From DATDCV01 sp036524155 (lineage in GTDB: Bacteria; Verrucomicrobiota; Verrucomicrobiia; Limisphaerales; UBA8199), in contig DATDCV010000016.1 of the NCBI GenBank assembly GCA_036524155.1, forward strand, positions 1 through 25,824: a DNA stretch of 25,824 nucleotides. Reading direction: 5' to 3'. Below the pieces are notes generated by a model. It saw only the letters and a program-made list of their open reading frames with translations. It had not been told where the DNA came from and ran no database searches. Shown here in pieces: positions 1 to 8,414 of the stretch (position 1 is its first letter; every line of letters begins with the position of its first letter). Made by a program: the position numbers and the translations under genes.

Positions 1-350
1 GTGCGCTCCGGCGCGCGGAATTCGAACCGCTCCTCGAGGTACCAGCGGACGGTGTCCGAGACCAGGATACAAAACTCGCGGGGTCGGCCGAGCAGGGCCA
101 GCGCGTCCTGCAGCTTCTGTTTGGCCCGCACATGAGGCGGGATCACCGGCACCGGGGGTACAAATGCGCGGCGCTTACGCCAATACTGCCAGCCGAAATA
201 CAAAGCCGCCGCCAGGGCCATCGCCCCCGCCGCCCACCACACCCACGCCCAGCCGCTCGGGATGTGGACTGGCGGTTTGATATCCCGCAACTCGTTGGTG
301 ACTGAATTGGCGAGCTCCGGCAGAGCGTTGGTCCGCAGGGTTTTCGTCAT
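1..350 (-). CDS. DUF4381-like membrane protein, 3' part outside window
   Basis: This frame is open from an ATG at 350 to the left edge, giving the first ~116 residues. A short N-terminal segment ends in PPVHIPSGWAWVWW, followed by one hydrophobic helix (about residues 38-60), a basic stretch (WRKRR) and a soluble part with IPPHVRAKQKL and WYLEERFEFRAPER. This pattern fits the DUF4381 family, small single-pass proteins that follow DUF58 genes in MoxR/Bat-type operons. Its ATG overlaps the stop codon of the DUF58 gene by 4 nt (ATGA), so the two are probably translationally coupled. The molecular role of the family is not established; it is usually assumed to be part of a membrane-associated MoxR chaperone system. 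The C-terminus is not visible. Confidence 0.75.
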   Translation of the reverse strand, partial: MTKTLRTNALPELANSVTNELRDIKPPVHIPSGWAWVWWAAGAMALAAALYFGWQYWRKRRAFVPPVPVIPPHVRAKQKLQDALALLGRPREFCILVSDTVRWYLEERFEFRAPER

Positions 351-1300
351 CCGCGGGCCCTCCGCCGTTCCCGGGTCTCGAAGAATTTAGCTAGCCCCGA
401 AGCATAGGGTTGGTCCGTGCGAAGCTGGATCGCATCGATGCCCGCCGAACGGAACAGCCGTGCCACCTCCGTTTGCGAGCGCGCCTGGCGCTCGGCGAAC
501 GCGGTTCGTTTCCGATTGTCCGCCGTGTTGACCTCGACGATCTCCCCGGTCTCGGCATCCTGCAACACGAGCCGCCCGAGCGCCGGCAACTCCAGCTCGT
601 AGGGGTCGGTGATCTGGACCGCCACCAGGTCGTGGCGGCGATTGGCCTGGCGCAACATCGAGTGGGATGCCTGAGCCAGCGACTCGAGTAGCATTTTGTG
701 CGCGCGCGGCCTGCCGTCCCCGGCCGTCCCACTGACAGGGGAGCCGACGAAATCAGAGACCACAACGGCGATCGAGCGATGCGTCGTCACGCGCAGCAGA
801 AACTCGAGCGCACCGTTCAAATCGGTGCCGCGTCGTTCCGGCTCGAAAAACAGCACCTCGCGGATCACCCGCAGCACGTGCCGCCGGCCTTTGCGCGGAG
901 GGATGAACTTCTCCACCACATCGCTAAACAGAATCAGCCCGACTTTGTCGTTGTTGCGGATCGCGGAAAACGCCAAAACCGAAGCGATCTCGGCGGCCAG
1001 CTCACGTTTCGACTGCGCCCGCGAACCGAAAAAGCCCGAGCCGCTCACATCCACCACCAGCATCAAAGTCAGCTCGCGTTCCTCGACGAACTTCTTCACA
1101 AACGGATGGTTCATCCGGGCCGTGACGTTCCAATCGATCGATCGCACCTCGTCTCCCGGCTGGTACTCGCGGACCTCCTCGAAATTCATTCCCTGCCCTT
1201 TAAAGACGCTGTGGTACTGCCCGGCGAGGGTCTCGCTGACAAGCCGGCTGGTCCGGATCTCGATCTGCCGGATCTTTTTTAGAATCTCACGCGGTATCAT
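347..1300 (-). CDS. DUF58 / von Willebrand-like protein of a MoxR operon
   Basis: The 317-residue protein matches the DUF58 family. It carries the conserved block GMNFEEVREYQPGDEVRSID followed by WNVTARMNHPFVKKF (about residues 37-72), then a vWA-like strand VVDVSGSGFFGS with a MIDAS-type DxSxS (83-90). Length is normal for the family, and no signal peptide or membrane segment is visible. DUF58 proteins are encoded next to MoxR AAA+ ATPases and are thought to be their vWA partner, but the substrate is unknown. The stop overlaps the next gene. The upstream moxR gene ends 163 nt away, and that gap is largely filled by an inverted repeat. No Shine-Dalgarno sequence is visible before the ATG. Confidence 0.9.
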   Translation of the reverse strand: MIPREILKKIRQIEIRTSRLVSETLAGQYHSVFKGQGMNFEEVREYQPGDEVRSIDWNVTARMNHPFVKKFVEERELTLMLVVDVSGSGFFGSRAQSKRELAAEIASVLAFSAIRNNDKVGLILFSDVVEKFIPPRKGRRHVLRVIREVLFFEPERRGTDLNGALEFLLRVTTHRSIAVVVSDFVGSPVSGTAGDGRPRAHKMLLESLAQASHSMLRQANRRHDLVAVQITDPYELELPALGRLVLQDAETGEIVEVNTADNRKRTAFAERQARSQTEVARLFRSAGIDAIQLRTDQPYASGLAKFFETRERRRARG

Positions 1301-1312
1301 CTAAGTGCAAAG

Positions 1313-1418
1313 CGGCGCGCGGACTTCAGTCCGCAGCAATGTCCAATTAGGGCCGATTCGGTATGATCCCCACGCCTTCTCGATAGGCAGGTTGCTGCGG
1401 ACTGAAGTCCGCGCGCCG
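1313..1418. repeat. 106-bp inverted-repeat element, copy 1
   Basis: Two perfectly complementary 27-nt arms (1313-1339 and 1392-1418) flank a 52-nt centre. Each arm contains GCGGACTGAAGTCCGC, itself a 7-bp hairpin with a GA/TC loop. A second copy with identical arms lies at 17140-17244, but its centre is unrelated. The element sits between moxR and the DUF58 gene inside a presumed operon. It resembles paired REP/BIME-type elements or a small non-autonomous element; no coding content is seen. Confidence 0.9.
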
Positions 1419-1463
1419 CGGAATGGAGGAGACTGATCATTCGGGTGCGGGAGGGGCTTTGGC

Positions 1464-2453
1464 TCAGGGCACGGGCAACTCGTCGAAAATCTTCTGGATC
1501 ACCGTCTCGCTGGTCTTTTCCTCGGCCTCGGCTTCGTAGGTGATCGCGACCCGGTGCCGAAGCACGTCCATGCCGATGCTCTTGACGTCCTGGGGCGTCA
1601 CGTAACCGCGGCCGCGGAGGAACGCAAAGGCCTTCGCCGCCAGGGTCAACGAGATGGTCGCGCGCGGCGATGCGCCTAGCTGGATGAATTCTTTGACGTC
1701 GATCTTGTGAGCCTCCGGCTCGCGGGTCGCGCACACCAAATCGACGATGTAGTCCTTCACCTTGTCGTCGACGTAAATGTCGTTGATGACTTGCCGGGCT
1801 TTCAAGATTTGTTGCGCTTCGACCACTGGTTTGGCTTCGGGAGTGCCCGAGGTCCGGGCCATCGTCTCGAGAATCTGGCGTTCCTCCGCGCGGCTGGGAT
1901 AGCCAATCTTCAGCTTCAGCATGAAGCGATCGACCTGGGCTTCCGGCAAAGGGTAGGTGCCTTCCTGCTCGATCGGGTTTTGCGTCGCCAAAACGAGGAA
2001 CGGTTCCTCCAGCTTGAAGGTCTGCTCGCCAATGGTGACCTGTTTCTCCTGCATCGCCTCAAGGAGCGCGCTTTGCACCTTCGCCGGCGCGCGGTTGATT
2101 TCGTCCGCCAGGACGAGGTTCGCAAAGATGGGTCCTTTGCGGGTGGTGAAGGCTCCCGATTGCGGATTGTAGATTTGCGTGCCGATGACATCCGCCGGCA
2201 GCATGTCGGGCGTGAACTGCAGCCGGGCGAACTTCACGTTCAGGCATTGGGCAAGCGATTTGACCGAAAGCGTCTTCGCCAGTCCCGGGACACCTTCGAG
2301 CAGCACGTGGCCATTGGCCAGCAGTCCGATCGCCAGTCGCTCGACCAGATAGGTTTGCCCAACAATGACCTTTCCTAATTCGCTGAAGAGCGGGCGCACA
2401 AACGCCCCGGCTTGCTGGACCGCCTCGTTAATCGCGCTAATTCCTGTGTTCAT
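1464..2453 (-). CDS. MoxR-family AAA+ ATPase
   Basis: The 329-residue protein has a clear AAA+ core of the MoxR type: Walker A GVPGLAKT (54-61), Walker B LVLADEINRAP with D118/E119, sensor-1 ATQNPIEQEGTYPLPEAQVD, and a C-terminal lid with ASPRATISLTLAAKAFAFLRG ending near DVLRHRVAITYEAEAE. Length matches the family. MoxR ATPases are cytoplasmic chaperones that work with vWA proteins in cofactor insertion, complex assembly or envelope stress. The downstream DUF58 and DUF4381 genes fit that arrangement. The ATG at 2453 begins MNTGISAINE, in keeping with the family N-terminus. Its substrate cannot be told from the sequence. Confidence 0.95.
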   Translation of the reverse strand: MNTGISAINEAVQQAGAFVRPLFSELGKVIVGQTYLVERLAIGLLANGHVLLEGVPGLAKTLSVKSLAQCLNVKFARLQFTPDMLPADVIGTQIYNPQSGAFTTRKGPIFANLVLADEINRAPAKVQSALLEAMQEKQVTIGEQTFKLEEPFLVLATQNPIEQEGTYPLPEAQVDRFMLKLKIGYPSRAEERQILETMARTSGTPEAKPVVEAQQILKARQVINDIYVDDKVKDYIVDLVCATREPEAHKIDVKEFIQLGASPRATISLTLAAKAFAFLRGRGYVTPQDVKSIGMDVLRHRVAITYEAEAEEKTSETVIQKIFDELPVP

Positions 2454-2535
2454 TGGTCGGAAATCTTACTTACCGATGGACAGAAAAACCAGTTTTTGCG
2501 TTCAACGAAAGCAGGCTTCGAAAACCTGTCACCTG

Positions 2536-2574
2536 AGTCCGCGCGCCGGATGCTCGGACCGCCCACAACTGAAC
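2536..2574. repeat. partial third copy of the inverted-repeat family
   Basis: This 39-nt stretch aligns without gaps to 17232-17270, which is the outer part of the right arm plus flanking DNA of copy 2, with 34 identities by hand count. The palindromic left part is missing. It lies in the 133-bp gap between the moxR start and the end of the PHP gene, and shows that the repeat unit extends beyond the 27-nt arm. Confidence 0.65.
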
Positions 2575-2586
2575 CCCCACAGGGGG

Positions 2587-3699
2587 CTAGAGTTTCCACT
2601 GGACCTGCAGCGGCTGCTGCCCGGCCGAGTGAGCGTTGTTCATGACCAATGTCAGGCTCTGCGCCTTTGGCGCGAGCTTGATGATCGCGCTGCCGGCACG
2701 GGGCAGCCAAACCTCTCCTTTGAAGGCGCCCGAGGTCTCCTTGATCTTCCACGGCAGGTCGCTGGTATTGACGAGGTAGTGAGAGCGATTGCCCTTGTCG
2801 TCGGTATAATGCGCGGGAAGGATCCTGATCGCGGCTTTGAAGAGGGCCTCGAGGTGCTCGCTTTTGCCGGCCAGGTGGCTGCCGAACCAGGCCACAGTTC
2901 TCCTCGCAAACAGCGCCTCTTTGATCGCTGCCTCGCTGCGGTCCGTGCTGAACACGAGAGTCATGGGGCGCGGCCACTTGGACAATTCGTATTCGAGGCT
3001 GGTGGCGCCGTGCAGATCGGTATCGCAAATCACGGTCAGGTTCTTGCTCAGGCACCAATCCAGGGCGACGGGATACCATTCGGTGCTGTTGAAAATCTCT
3101 ATCCCGTGCATCAATCCTTTCTCATAGATTTGTTGGTGCTCCGGCCACCATTTGGTGACCTCAGGCTGTTGCGATTTCCACCCCGGATGGTTCCACTGAA
3201 TAAAGGCGCCCTGTTTCGCCGCGCCTTCCAACGCGGCCATAAAATTGGTCTGGTTCAGCACTTCAACGTCCTGCAAAAAGAGCGCGTTGAAATGCCCCGG
3301 TGGCATGCTCCTTGAGATCTCTCCGGCCTTGATGAGCACCATCCCCAATTCGCGGGCGCGGCTCCGTGCCAGTTCAAAGGAGCGATTGTTGTCGCCGGGG
3401 ACGGTTTGCTTAACCGCCTCCGCGCGCACGTGGTCGGTTAGGGCCATGACGTCCAACCCGTTCAGCCAGGCTTCCTGGACACGGCTCGCGGGCAGGACGA
3501 TCCCGTCCGAAAACACGGTGTGCATATGGAAGTCGCATTTCAGAGTGAGATACCCTGGCACCGCGGGCACTTTCACCTCCGTGCGATACAGGGGAGTGAC
3601 GAGTTCGGGTACCGGGGTGTTGTTGGTATCCTGGCCGCGAGCAGGGAGGATTGAAAAACCGCACAGCACGATGAAAAGAGCGCGATCGAGGCGTTGCAT
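2587..3699 (-). CDS. Exported PHP-domain phosphoesterase (Sb-PDE-like)
   Basis: The 370-residue protein has a signal peptide (residues 1-23, ending ...PARGQ) and a PHP metallo-phosphoesterase domain. Metal-binding residues are visible in order: HMH (H58, H60), D65, H90, E127, H136, H171 in NHPGW, and DTDLH (D228, H230). The pattern GYLTLKCDFHMHTVFSDG, the GHFNALFL segment and ARRTVAWF near the C-terminus resemble the Sb-PDE phosphodiesterase family, periplasmic enzymes related to the Sphingobium organophosphate phosphodiesterase. The true substrate here is unknown; a phosphodiester or sugar-phosphate is an inference. It starts 40 nt from the end of ribF and has a TTGGWCCAA palindrome just before its ATG, which suggests its own control. 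The C-terminal ~70 residues (from about 300) form an extra beta-rich tail. Confidence 0.85.
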   Translation of the reverse strand: MQRLDRALFIVLCGFSILPARGQDTNNTPVPELVTPLYRTEVKVPAVPGYLTLKCDFHMHTVFSDGIVLPASRVQEAWLNGLDVMALTDHVRAEAVKQTVPGDNNRSFELARSRARELGMVLIKAGEISRSMPPGHFNALFLQDVEVLNQTNFMAALEGAAKQGAFIQWNHPGWKSQQPEVTKWWPEHQQIYEKGLMHGIEIFNSTEWYPVALDWCLSKNLTVICDTDLHGATSLEYELSKWPRPMTLVFSTDRSEAAIKEALFARRTVAWFGSHLAGKSEHLEALFKAAIRILPAHYTDDKGNRSHYLVNTSDLPWKIKETSGAFKGEVWLPRAGSAIIKLAPKAQSLTLVMNNAHSAGQQPLQVQWKL

Positions 3700-3709
3700 A
3701 ATTAGAACT

Positions 3710-3718
3710 TTGGACCAA
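3710..3718. promoter_or_regulatory. TTGGWCCAA palindrome before the PHP gene
   Basis: The 9-nt palindrome TTGGACCAA lies 10 nt upstream of the ATG at 3699. A similar site is found at the same place before two other minus-strand genes (10724-10732 and 17031-17049). It could be an operator near the transcription start or a 5' leader element; function is inferred only from position and recurrence. Confidence 0.4.
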
Positions 3719-3738
3719 CAGGTTCGCAGGGAAGTCTG

Positions 3739-4671
3739 TCAAAACCGCATCTGGGCGTCGAGAATATCGTGTGCTATATGCTCCCGTAACTCCTTCAACG
3801 ACGCGAATTGCTTTTCGTCGCGCAGTTTCTCGGCGAAGACAATTTCGACCTCTCGATCATAAAGATCCCCGTCAAAATCGAGCAGGTGCGCTTCGACGCG
3901 AAGCTCCGGCCGGGGATTTCGCAGGGTGGGACGCAGGCCGATATTCAGGACCGCGCGATGGGTTTGGCCGGCGGCCTCGGCGTGCACGGCGTACACGCCG
4001 TGCGGAGGCAATGCGAGTCCGCCGACGTCGAGGTTGGCGGTCGGGAAACCAAGCTGCCGCCCCAGACCGTCTCCGCGCACAACCTTGCCGGCGATCGAGT
4101 AAGCCCGCCCGAGCATCTGGCTTGCCGCGTTGAGGTTGCCCCGGGCAATAACCTCACGAATGCGAGTGCTGCTGACAGTTCTGCCATCCAGCGCCAATGC
4201 AGACATGCCGTGAACTGAAAAGTTCAAAGCTTTGCCGAGCTGCTTTAACAGTTCGACGTTGCCGCTGCGCTTGTGGCCGAACACAAAATTCGCGCCGACC
4301 GAGATGCCGCGGATGGGGCCGAGGCCGCCGGCCAGAGCGCGAACAAACTCCTCGCCGCTTTGCAGGCTGAAGGCTTTATCAAAGCGCAGCAGCAGGAGCG
4401 CTTCGACGCCGAGCGCCTGGATGGCGCGGACTTTTTGGGGGAGGGAGTAAATAAGCGGCGGCACGCGGCTCGGCGCGACGACGGTGCTGGGGTGGCGGTC
4501 AAAGGTGACCACGAGCCCGAGGGCTTCGTGCTGGCGCGCGTCCTCCAGCGTGTGACGGATGATCTGCTGATGGCCGAGGTGAACGCCGTCGAAGAAACCG
4601 ATGGCCAGGCAGATCTTCCGCCGGTCCGGGTTCACCGCGCTGGCCGATTCAACGATGCGCATCAAGAACAC
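3739..4671 (-). CDS. ribF: Bifunctional riboflavin kinase / FAD synthetase
   Basis: The 310-residue protein phosphorylates riboflavin to FMN and adenylylates FMN to FAD in the cytoplasm. The N-terminal FAD synthetase domain shows the nucleotidyltransferase motif GFFDGVHLGHQQ (25-36) and VVTFDRHPSTVV. STRIREVIARGNL marks the end of that domain. The C-terminal flavokinase domain shows GDGLGRQLGFPTANL and PPHGVYAV. Length is typical. The first ATG (4671) gives MFLMRIVESA; the second, three codons on, gives MRIVESA and is equally plausible. The gene begins 6 nt after the truB stop, the common truB-ribF order, so the two are very likely co-transcribed. Confidence 0.96.
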   Translation of the reverse strand: MFLMRIVESASAVNPDRRKICLAIGFFDGVHLGHQQIIRHTLEDARQHEALGLVVTFDRHPSTVVAPSRVPPLIYSLPQKVRAIQALGVEALLLLRFDKAFSLQSGEEFVRALAGGLGPIRGISVGANFVFGHKRSGNVELLKQLGKALNFSVHGMSALALDGRTVSSTRIREVIARGNLNAASQMLGRAYSIAGKVVRGDGLGRQLGFPTANLDVGGLALPPHGVYAVHAEAAGQTHRAVLNIGLRPTLRNPRPELRVEAHLLDFDGDLYDREVEIVFAEKLRDEKQFASLKELREHIAHDILDAQMRF

Positions 4672-4677
4672 AGGCGT

Positions 4678-5400
4678 TCACGCCTGGCCTCCCGCTAGTT
4701 TCAGGAAGGGCAGGACGCGCGCTTCCAGTTGGCCGGTGGTCAACTGCATCACCTCTTCAAACTGGATAGCCTGGGCAACATCGAACTTGCCCGAAGCAAC
4801 CCGGCGCAAGGTGGCGAGGTGGGCGCCGCAGCCGAGTTTTTGGCCGAGGTCGTGCGCGATACTGCGCACGTAGGTGCCCTTGGTGCAGGCGATCCGGAAA
4901 ACGCCGATGGGTTCGTCGTAAGCCGAAAACCGGAAGTTGTAGATGTGGATCAGGCGCGGCTCACGCTCCACTTCAACGCCCTTGCGTGCGAGCTTGTACA
5001 ACGGCACGCCGCCCTTCTTGACGGCGGAAACCATCGGCGGCATCTGCATCTGGTCGCCAACGAACTCCGTCGCGGCCTGGTTGAGGTCCTCAAGCGTCAG
5101 CGGTGGAACCGGCAGAGACGAAACCAGGTCGCCATCAGCATCAAAACTGTTGGTCGTTTCGCCCAGCTTCATGGTCCCTTCATAGACTTTGTCGTCGGAC
5201 ATCAGTTTTTCCGACAATTTGGTGCCGCGGCCCAGCACGATGATTAGCAGGCCGGTCGCCGCGGGATCCAGCGTGCCGCAGTGGCCAACTTTCTTGATGT
5301 TGAACTGGCGGCGGATCGCGTCCACAACATCGTGCGACGTCGGTCCCGCCGGTTTGTCGATCAGAATCGCGCCATCCAGCGCCGTGAATTCCTGCATCAT
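4678..5400 (-). CDS. truB: tRNA pseudouridine(55) synthase TruB
   Basis: The 240-residue protein converts U55 of tRNA to pseudouridine. The signature GHCGTLDPAATGLL is present with the catalytic aspartate at D45, preceded by ILIDKPAGPTSHDVV. Other conserved parts include KVYEGTMKLG, MPPMVSAVKKGG and CTKGTYVRSIAHDLG. It is near the short end of the family: it stops soon after the catalytic fold and shows no long PUA tail. The start is an ATGATG pair at 5400; the first is used here. No clear Shine-Dalgarno sequence precedes it. ribF follows after 6 nt. The usual upstream partner rbfA is not present; a glycosidase-like gene on the same strand takes that place. Confidence 0.96.
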   Translation of the reverse strand: MMQEFTALDGAILIDKPAGPTSHDVVDAIRRQFNIKKVGHCGTLDPAATGLLIIVLGRGTKLSEKLMSDDKVYEGTMKLGETTNSFDADGDLVSSLPVPPLTLEDLNQAATEFVGDQMQMPPMVSAVKKGGVPLYKLARKGVEVEREPRLIHIYNFRFSAYDEPIGVFRIACTKGTYVRSIAHDLGQKLGCGAHLATLRRVASGKFDVAQAIQFEEVMQLTTGQLEARVLPFLKLAGGQA

Positions 5401-5450
5401 GCTGCTGCTTAGTTACCCGCTTTCTTCAGACAATGCAATTCTGCGGGCGG

Positions 5451-8330
5451 CTAAGGCCCCAGCAGGAAAACCCGCGTTTCGCCCCGCTTGAGCTTCAGGG
5501 TGAACGATGGTCCACTGCCGGCTGGAGCGCCGCTCAGGCCGTCGCGGACCGGCCCTTTGCGGCCGGTATCCAGCGTTAGCGCTCCGTCCCGGGTCGCGTG
5601 GAGCGCCAGCAGACGCCCGTTGGCATAGACGTTGCAGTCCTCGTCGGTATAGAGATGGACGCCGGCCCTGACAGCGGCGACCCGCAGCAAATCGGGAGTC
5701 AGGCCGGGCGCGCCCACGAAGAACGACCATCCGGCGCCGCGTTTGCGGAGTGCGACAGCACAGGAGCCATCGGGATAGGTGGCCAGGTTTTCGGCGGTCG
5801 TGGCATCGGTGACGGCGAAGAGTGGCGCGAGCGGGCCATCCGTGCCGAAGGCAGTTTTCAGGCCGGCTTTGCGCCCGGCGTCTGTCGGCGTGGCCCAGGC
5901 CTTTGCCGGACTTACCGGCACGAGCCGGAAGCCGGTCACCTCGCGCATGGAATCCGCAGACTCGCGGGATCCGTCGTAGAGGCCCGGCGCGTAGCACCAC
6001 ACGCTGCAACCCTGCCGGGTCACGATGGCAAGCTGTTTGCGATCGCCGGACGAAAGCTGCCAGGCATTCAGGAAAATCCGAAGCCGGGCCGGCACGCTGC
6101 CACGGAGGACGTCGTCGAGCAGGTACTGGCCGTAGGGCGCGCCGAGTCGTGCCAGCGGGCGGCGCGCCTGGTAGATGCCCGGCTCCGTGAGCCGCCAGGC
6201 GCTCGCGGAGGTCAACCGCATCGCGCGTTCATCGATGACCGCCGACACCTGGGGCCGGTAGGGTTGCGGGTCGCGGAGCAGGCTCTCATCCACCGCCGCG
6301 AAGCGCCGCATGTCGTCCCACATCCGGTCATCGTTAAACCACCCGGTCATCCCGAGGTCCATCCACCACGTTGCGAAATTCCGGCTGGCTTCCTCGGCCA
6401 GGTTGCGCAGCAGCATTGTCCGGGTTTCGGCGAGGTCTTTGGCGCCGTCCACTTTGCCGGGGAAATCGCCGGTGCCCAGATAGGTTCGGGTATCGTCTTC
6501 GGCCAGCCACGTTTTGCCTGCCAGCGCGACACTCTCGGCGGCAGTCATCGCCGGCGCGCTGCCGCCGATGCCACGGTCGAAATAGGAAATCGGCGAACAC
6601 AGCACGTCGATGTCAGGACATTCCAGGACCCGGCGCAGCGCATAATGGCCGCAGGTGGAAGGACCCAACCGGACCGGACCGAACTCGAAGAGGTAGCCGT
6701 AGAAAAACACGACCAGTTTGCGGCCCTGGGAAGCCCGCCGCGCGGCGGAGGCGAGCTCACAAACCAAATCCGCCATTGTTTCCTGTTGGAACGCCGCAAA
6801 ATCAATCAGCGGCTGTTCGGTCGCAGGTGACCGCAGCGCGCCGTTGGGCGCAGCGCGGCGTTCGGCGGCGGCCGGGACCTCGGCGCCGGCAGCGCCGGCG
6901 GCGGGGTCGCCCCAGCCGGCTTGCAGGGCAGCATCGGTCGGGTAACGCCCGCGGAGCCACCTCCGCCAGGCGATCCGATCCGCCGGGGCATACCCGTTCA
7001 GCCGGTTTTCCCACGTGCCCTGGTAAAACCACTCGCCCGTGTTTTGGCCGCACGGGTGGTAGCCGGCCATGTGCTCACCGAACCGGCTCTCGAGATGTTC
7101 AACCAGAGCGAAAACTCGCGCGGCGGCATCTTTGCGGTAGAGGGGTGAGGCCACGACGCCCTGGGTTTGGCGCGAGCCATCCTCCCAGGTCATGACTTCG
7201 CCGGGGTTTGCTTTTCGCCACCAGGCGGGCGGGTCCGCGCCGAAGCGCGGCAGCAGCAGAGCATTCGAGTTGGCTCCAAGCACCTGGTCGCATGCCGAGT
7301 CTACGGCGGCCCAGTCGACAGCTTTTCCCGGTTCAGGCCACGGCATTTCGATGGGAAAGCTGACGAAGTTGACTCCGGCGGAGGCCGCCATTTTGATCTG
7401 GGCCTCGAACGGTCCCGGCGGGCCGCCGAGACGAATGAACGGCTCTCCCGGACGGTAAACCGCCACCGCGAGGTCACGCGCCGGCTCGGCCCTCGCCCAG
7501 AAACTGACACGGTAGCGATGCCCTTGGAGCAATTCCATAGTCGGCACATGGTAAATGTGCCAATCCGGCCAGCCTCCGCTCGCCGGCTGCTTAAGCCTGA
7601 CACGAAGCCCCGCCGTCCCGCCGGCTCCGACCGCCGGTTCCACCGCCACATCCCCGACGGTGTTGGCGGCCCCCGTCGGCCAAGTCATCCAGTCGCGTGA
7701 AAAAGAATCCGATCCATTCTCAAAATCCGCCATGGGCATCACCGCCTTTCCCGACGGGACCTCCACCACCGCGATGTCGTCGAGATAAACGTCCCCAGGC
7801 ACCTGACCGAACCGGAAATGGAGCGTGCCGGTTCCTCGGGAATCATGCTCGGCGGTGAATTCAAAATCGACGCGGCGGGCAGCGGGCTCGATCCGGACCG
7901 GCGACGATCCCGGCCCGCCGAAGAACATTCGCGCGCGGACCGGTTTGCCGTTCACGACCAACCGCGGCGCACCGCGGGACCCATCAACCCTCACGGTGAG
8001 ATTTGCCGGGCTCGCCGGGAGGACGGCGACCACGAGCGCGACGGCGATCGCGGCCAGCCGACAGGAAGCGAGGAGAAGGGCGGCTAGCGCGTGTTTCCCC
8101 TCTCCGCCTTTGGGGGAGAGGGGATAGGGGAGAGGTGGCCCCACGCGTGTGAAAAAGAGGCTGGGCTTCCCAGGAGCCTTATCGCGCGGGCCTGCTTCCC
8201 ATGAAGCCGTTTGTGGGGAAAAGAAAGGGCCTCCTCTCCAGGAACCCGGCTCCGGAAGAAAGCTATAGGACCTCCTCTCCCCGGCCCTCTCCTCCAGGGG
8301 AGGAGAGGGAGATGACTTCCGCGGGTTCAT
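5451..8330 (-). CDS. Large secreted GH42-like putative glycosidase
   Basis: From the ATG at 8330 the protein is 959 aa; the frame is open up to an ATG at 8378. A hydrophobic signal-like segment (ALAALLLASC to VLPASPA) occurs only ~80-110 residues in. The earlier ~75 residues read through GC-rich hairpin repeats and have low-complexity sequence, so translation probably starts later, perhaps at a GTG at 8144. After the signal come a jelly-roll-like segment (VDFEFTAEHDS, GDVYLDDIAVVE, and a second with GWPDWHIYHVP and YRVSFWARAEP), probably carbohydrate-binding. A TIM-barrel-like region follows (GVNFVSFPIEMPWPEPGK, HPCGQNTGEWFYQGTW with a candidate acid/base Glu, LAEDDTRTYLG with a candidate second acid). 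This resembles GH42-type beta-galactosidase relatives, but identity of the sugar and even activity are unproven. It follows the sialidase gene on the same strand. Confidence 0.7.
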   Translation of the reverse strand: MNPRKSSPSPPLEERAGERRSYSFLPEPGSWRGGPFFSPQTASWEAGPRDKAPGKPSLFFTRVGPPLPYPLSPKGGEGKHALAALLLASCRLAAIAVALVVAVLPASPANLTVRVDGSRGAPRLVVNGKPVRARMFFGGPGSSPVRIEPAARRVDFEFTAEHDSRGTGTLHFRFGQVPGDVYLDDIAVVEVPSGKAVMPMADFENGSDSFSRDWMTWPTGAANTVGDVAVEPAVGAGGTAGLRVRLKQPASGGWPDWHIYHVPTMELLQGHRYRVSFWARAEPARDLAVAVYRPGEPFIRLGGPPGPFEAQIKMAASAGVNFVSFPIEMPWPEPGKAVDWAAVDSACDQVLGANSNALLLPRFGADPPAWWRKANPGEVMTWEDGSRQTQGVVASPLYRKDAAARVFALVEHLESRFGEHMAGYHPCGQNTGEWFYQGTWENRLNGYAPADRIAWRRWLRGRYPTDAALQAGWGDPAAGAAGAEVPAAAERRAAPNGALRSPATEQPLIDFAAFQQETMADLVCELASAARRASQGRKLVVFFYGYLFEFGPVRLGPSTCGHYALRRVLECPDIDVLCSPISYFDRGIGGSAPAMTAAESVALAGKTWLAEDDTRTYLGTGDFPGKVDGAKDLAETRTMLLRNLAEEASRNFATWWMDLGMTGWFNDDRMWDDMRRFAAVDESLLRDPQPYRPQVSAVIDERAMRLTSASAWRLTEPGIYQARRPLARLGAPYGQYLLDDVLRGSVPARLRIFLNAWQLSSGDRKQLAIVTRQGCSVWCYAPGLYDGSRESADSMREVTGFRLVPVSPAKAWATPTDAGRKAGLKTAFGTDGPLAPLFAVTDATTAENLATYPDGSCAVALRKRGAGWSFFVGAPGLTPDLLRVAAVRAGVHLYTDEDCNVYANGRLLALHATRDGALTLDTGRKGPVRDGLSGAPAGSGPSFTLKLKRGETRVFLLGP
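8097..8139. repeat. pyrimidine/purine hairpin repeat a
   Basis: CCCCTCTCC and GGGGAGAGG tracts around a CCTTTGGGGG core form an imperfect hairpin. It lies within the long 5' part of the GH42-like reading frame, just upstream of the signal-peptide-like segment. Related hairpins lie at 8274, 8363 and 8415. Confidence 0.6.
8274..8311. repeat. pyrimidine/purine hairpin repeat b
   Basis: CCTCTCC...CTCTCCTCC is followed by GGGGAGGAGAGGGAG, a near-perfect hairpin. It is closely similar to repeat c at 8363-8401 (same layout, about 30 of 38 positions by eye). Confidence 0.65.
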
Positions 8331-8362
8331 GGTTTCAATGCGCGATGCCGTGGTTCGGGGAA

Positions 8363-8401
8363 TTCTCTCCCCGACCATCTCCTCCCGTGGAGGAGCGGGA
8401 G
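8363..8401. repeat. pyrimidine/purine hairpin repeat c
   Basis: TTCTCTCCCCGACCATCTCC, CTCC and GTGGAGGAGCGGGAG form a hairpin like repeat b. The CAT at 8376-8378 inside it provides the furthest-upstream ATG of the GH42-like frame, which argues against that ATG being the real start. Confidence 0.6.
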
Positions 8402-8414
8402 CGGCCGGCGTACG

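Noticed and set aside
1297..1734. A second minus-strand frame through the 106-bp element
   Set aside because: It overlaps the end of moxR in another frame and ends in the inverted repeat (CGLKSAR-type translation), a typical repeat-derived spurious gene.
5598..6830. A plus-strand open frame of ~410 codons opposite the GH42-like gene
   Set aside because: Antisense shadow; no motif and Arg/Gly/Ala-rich composition.
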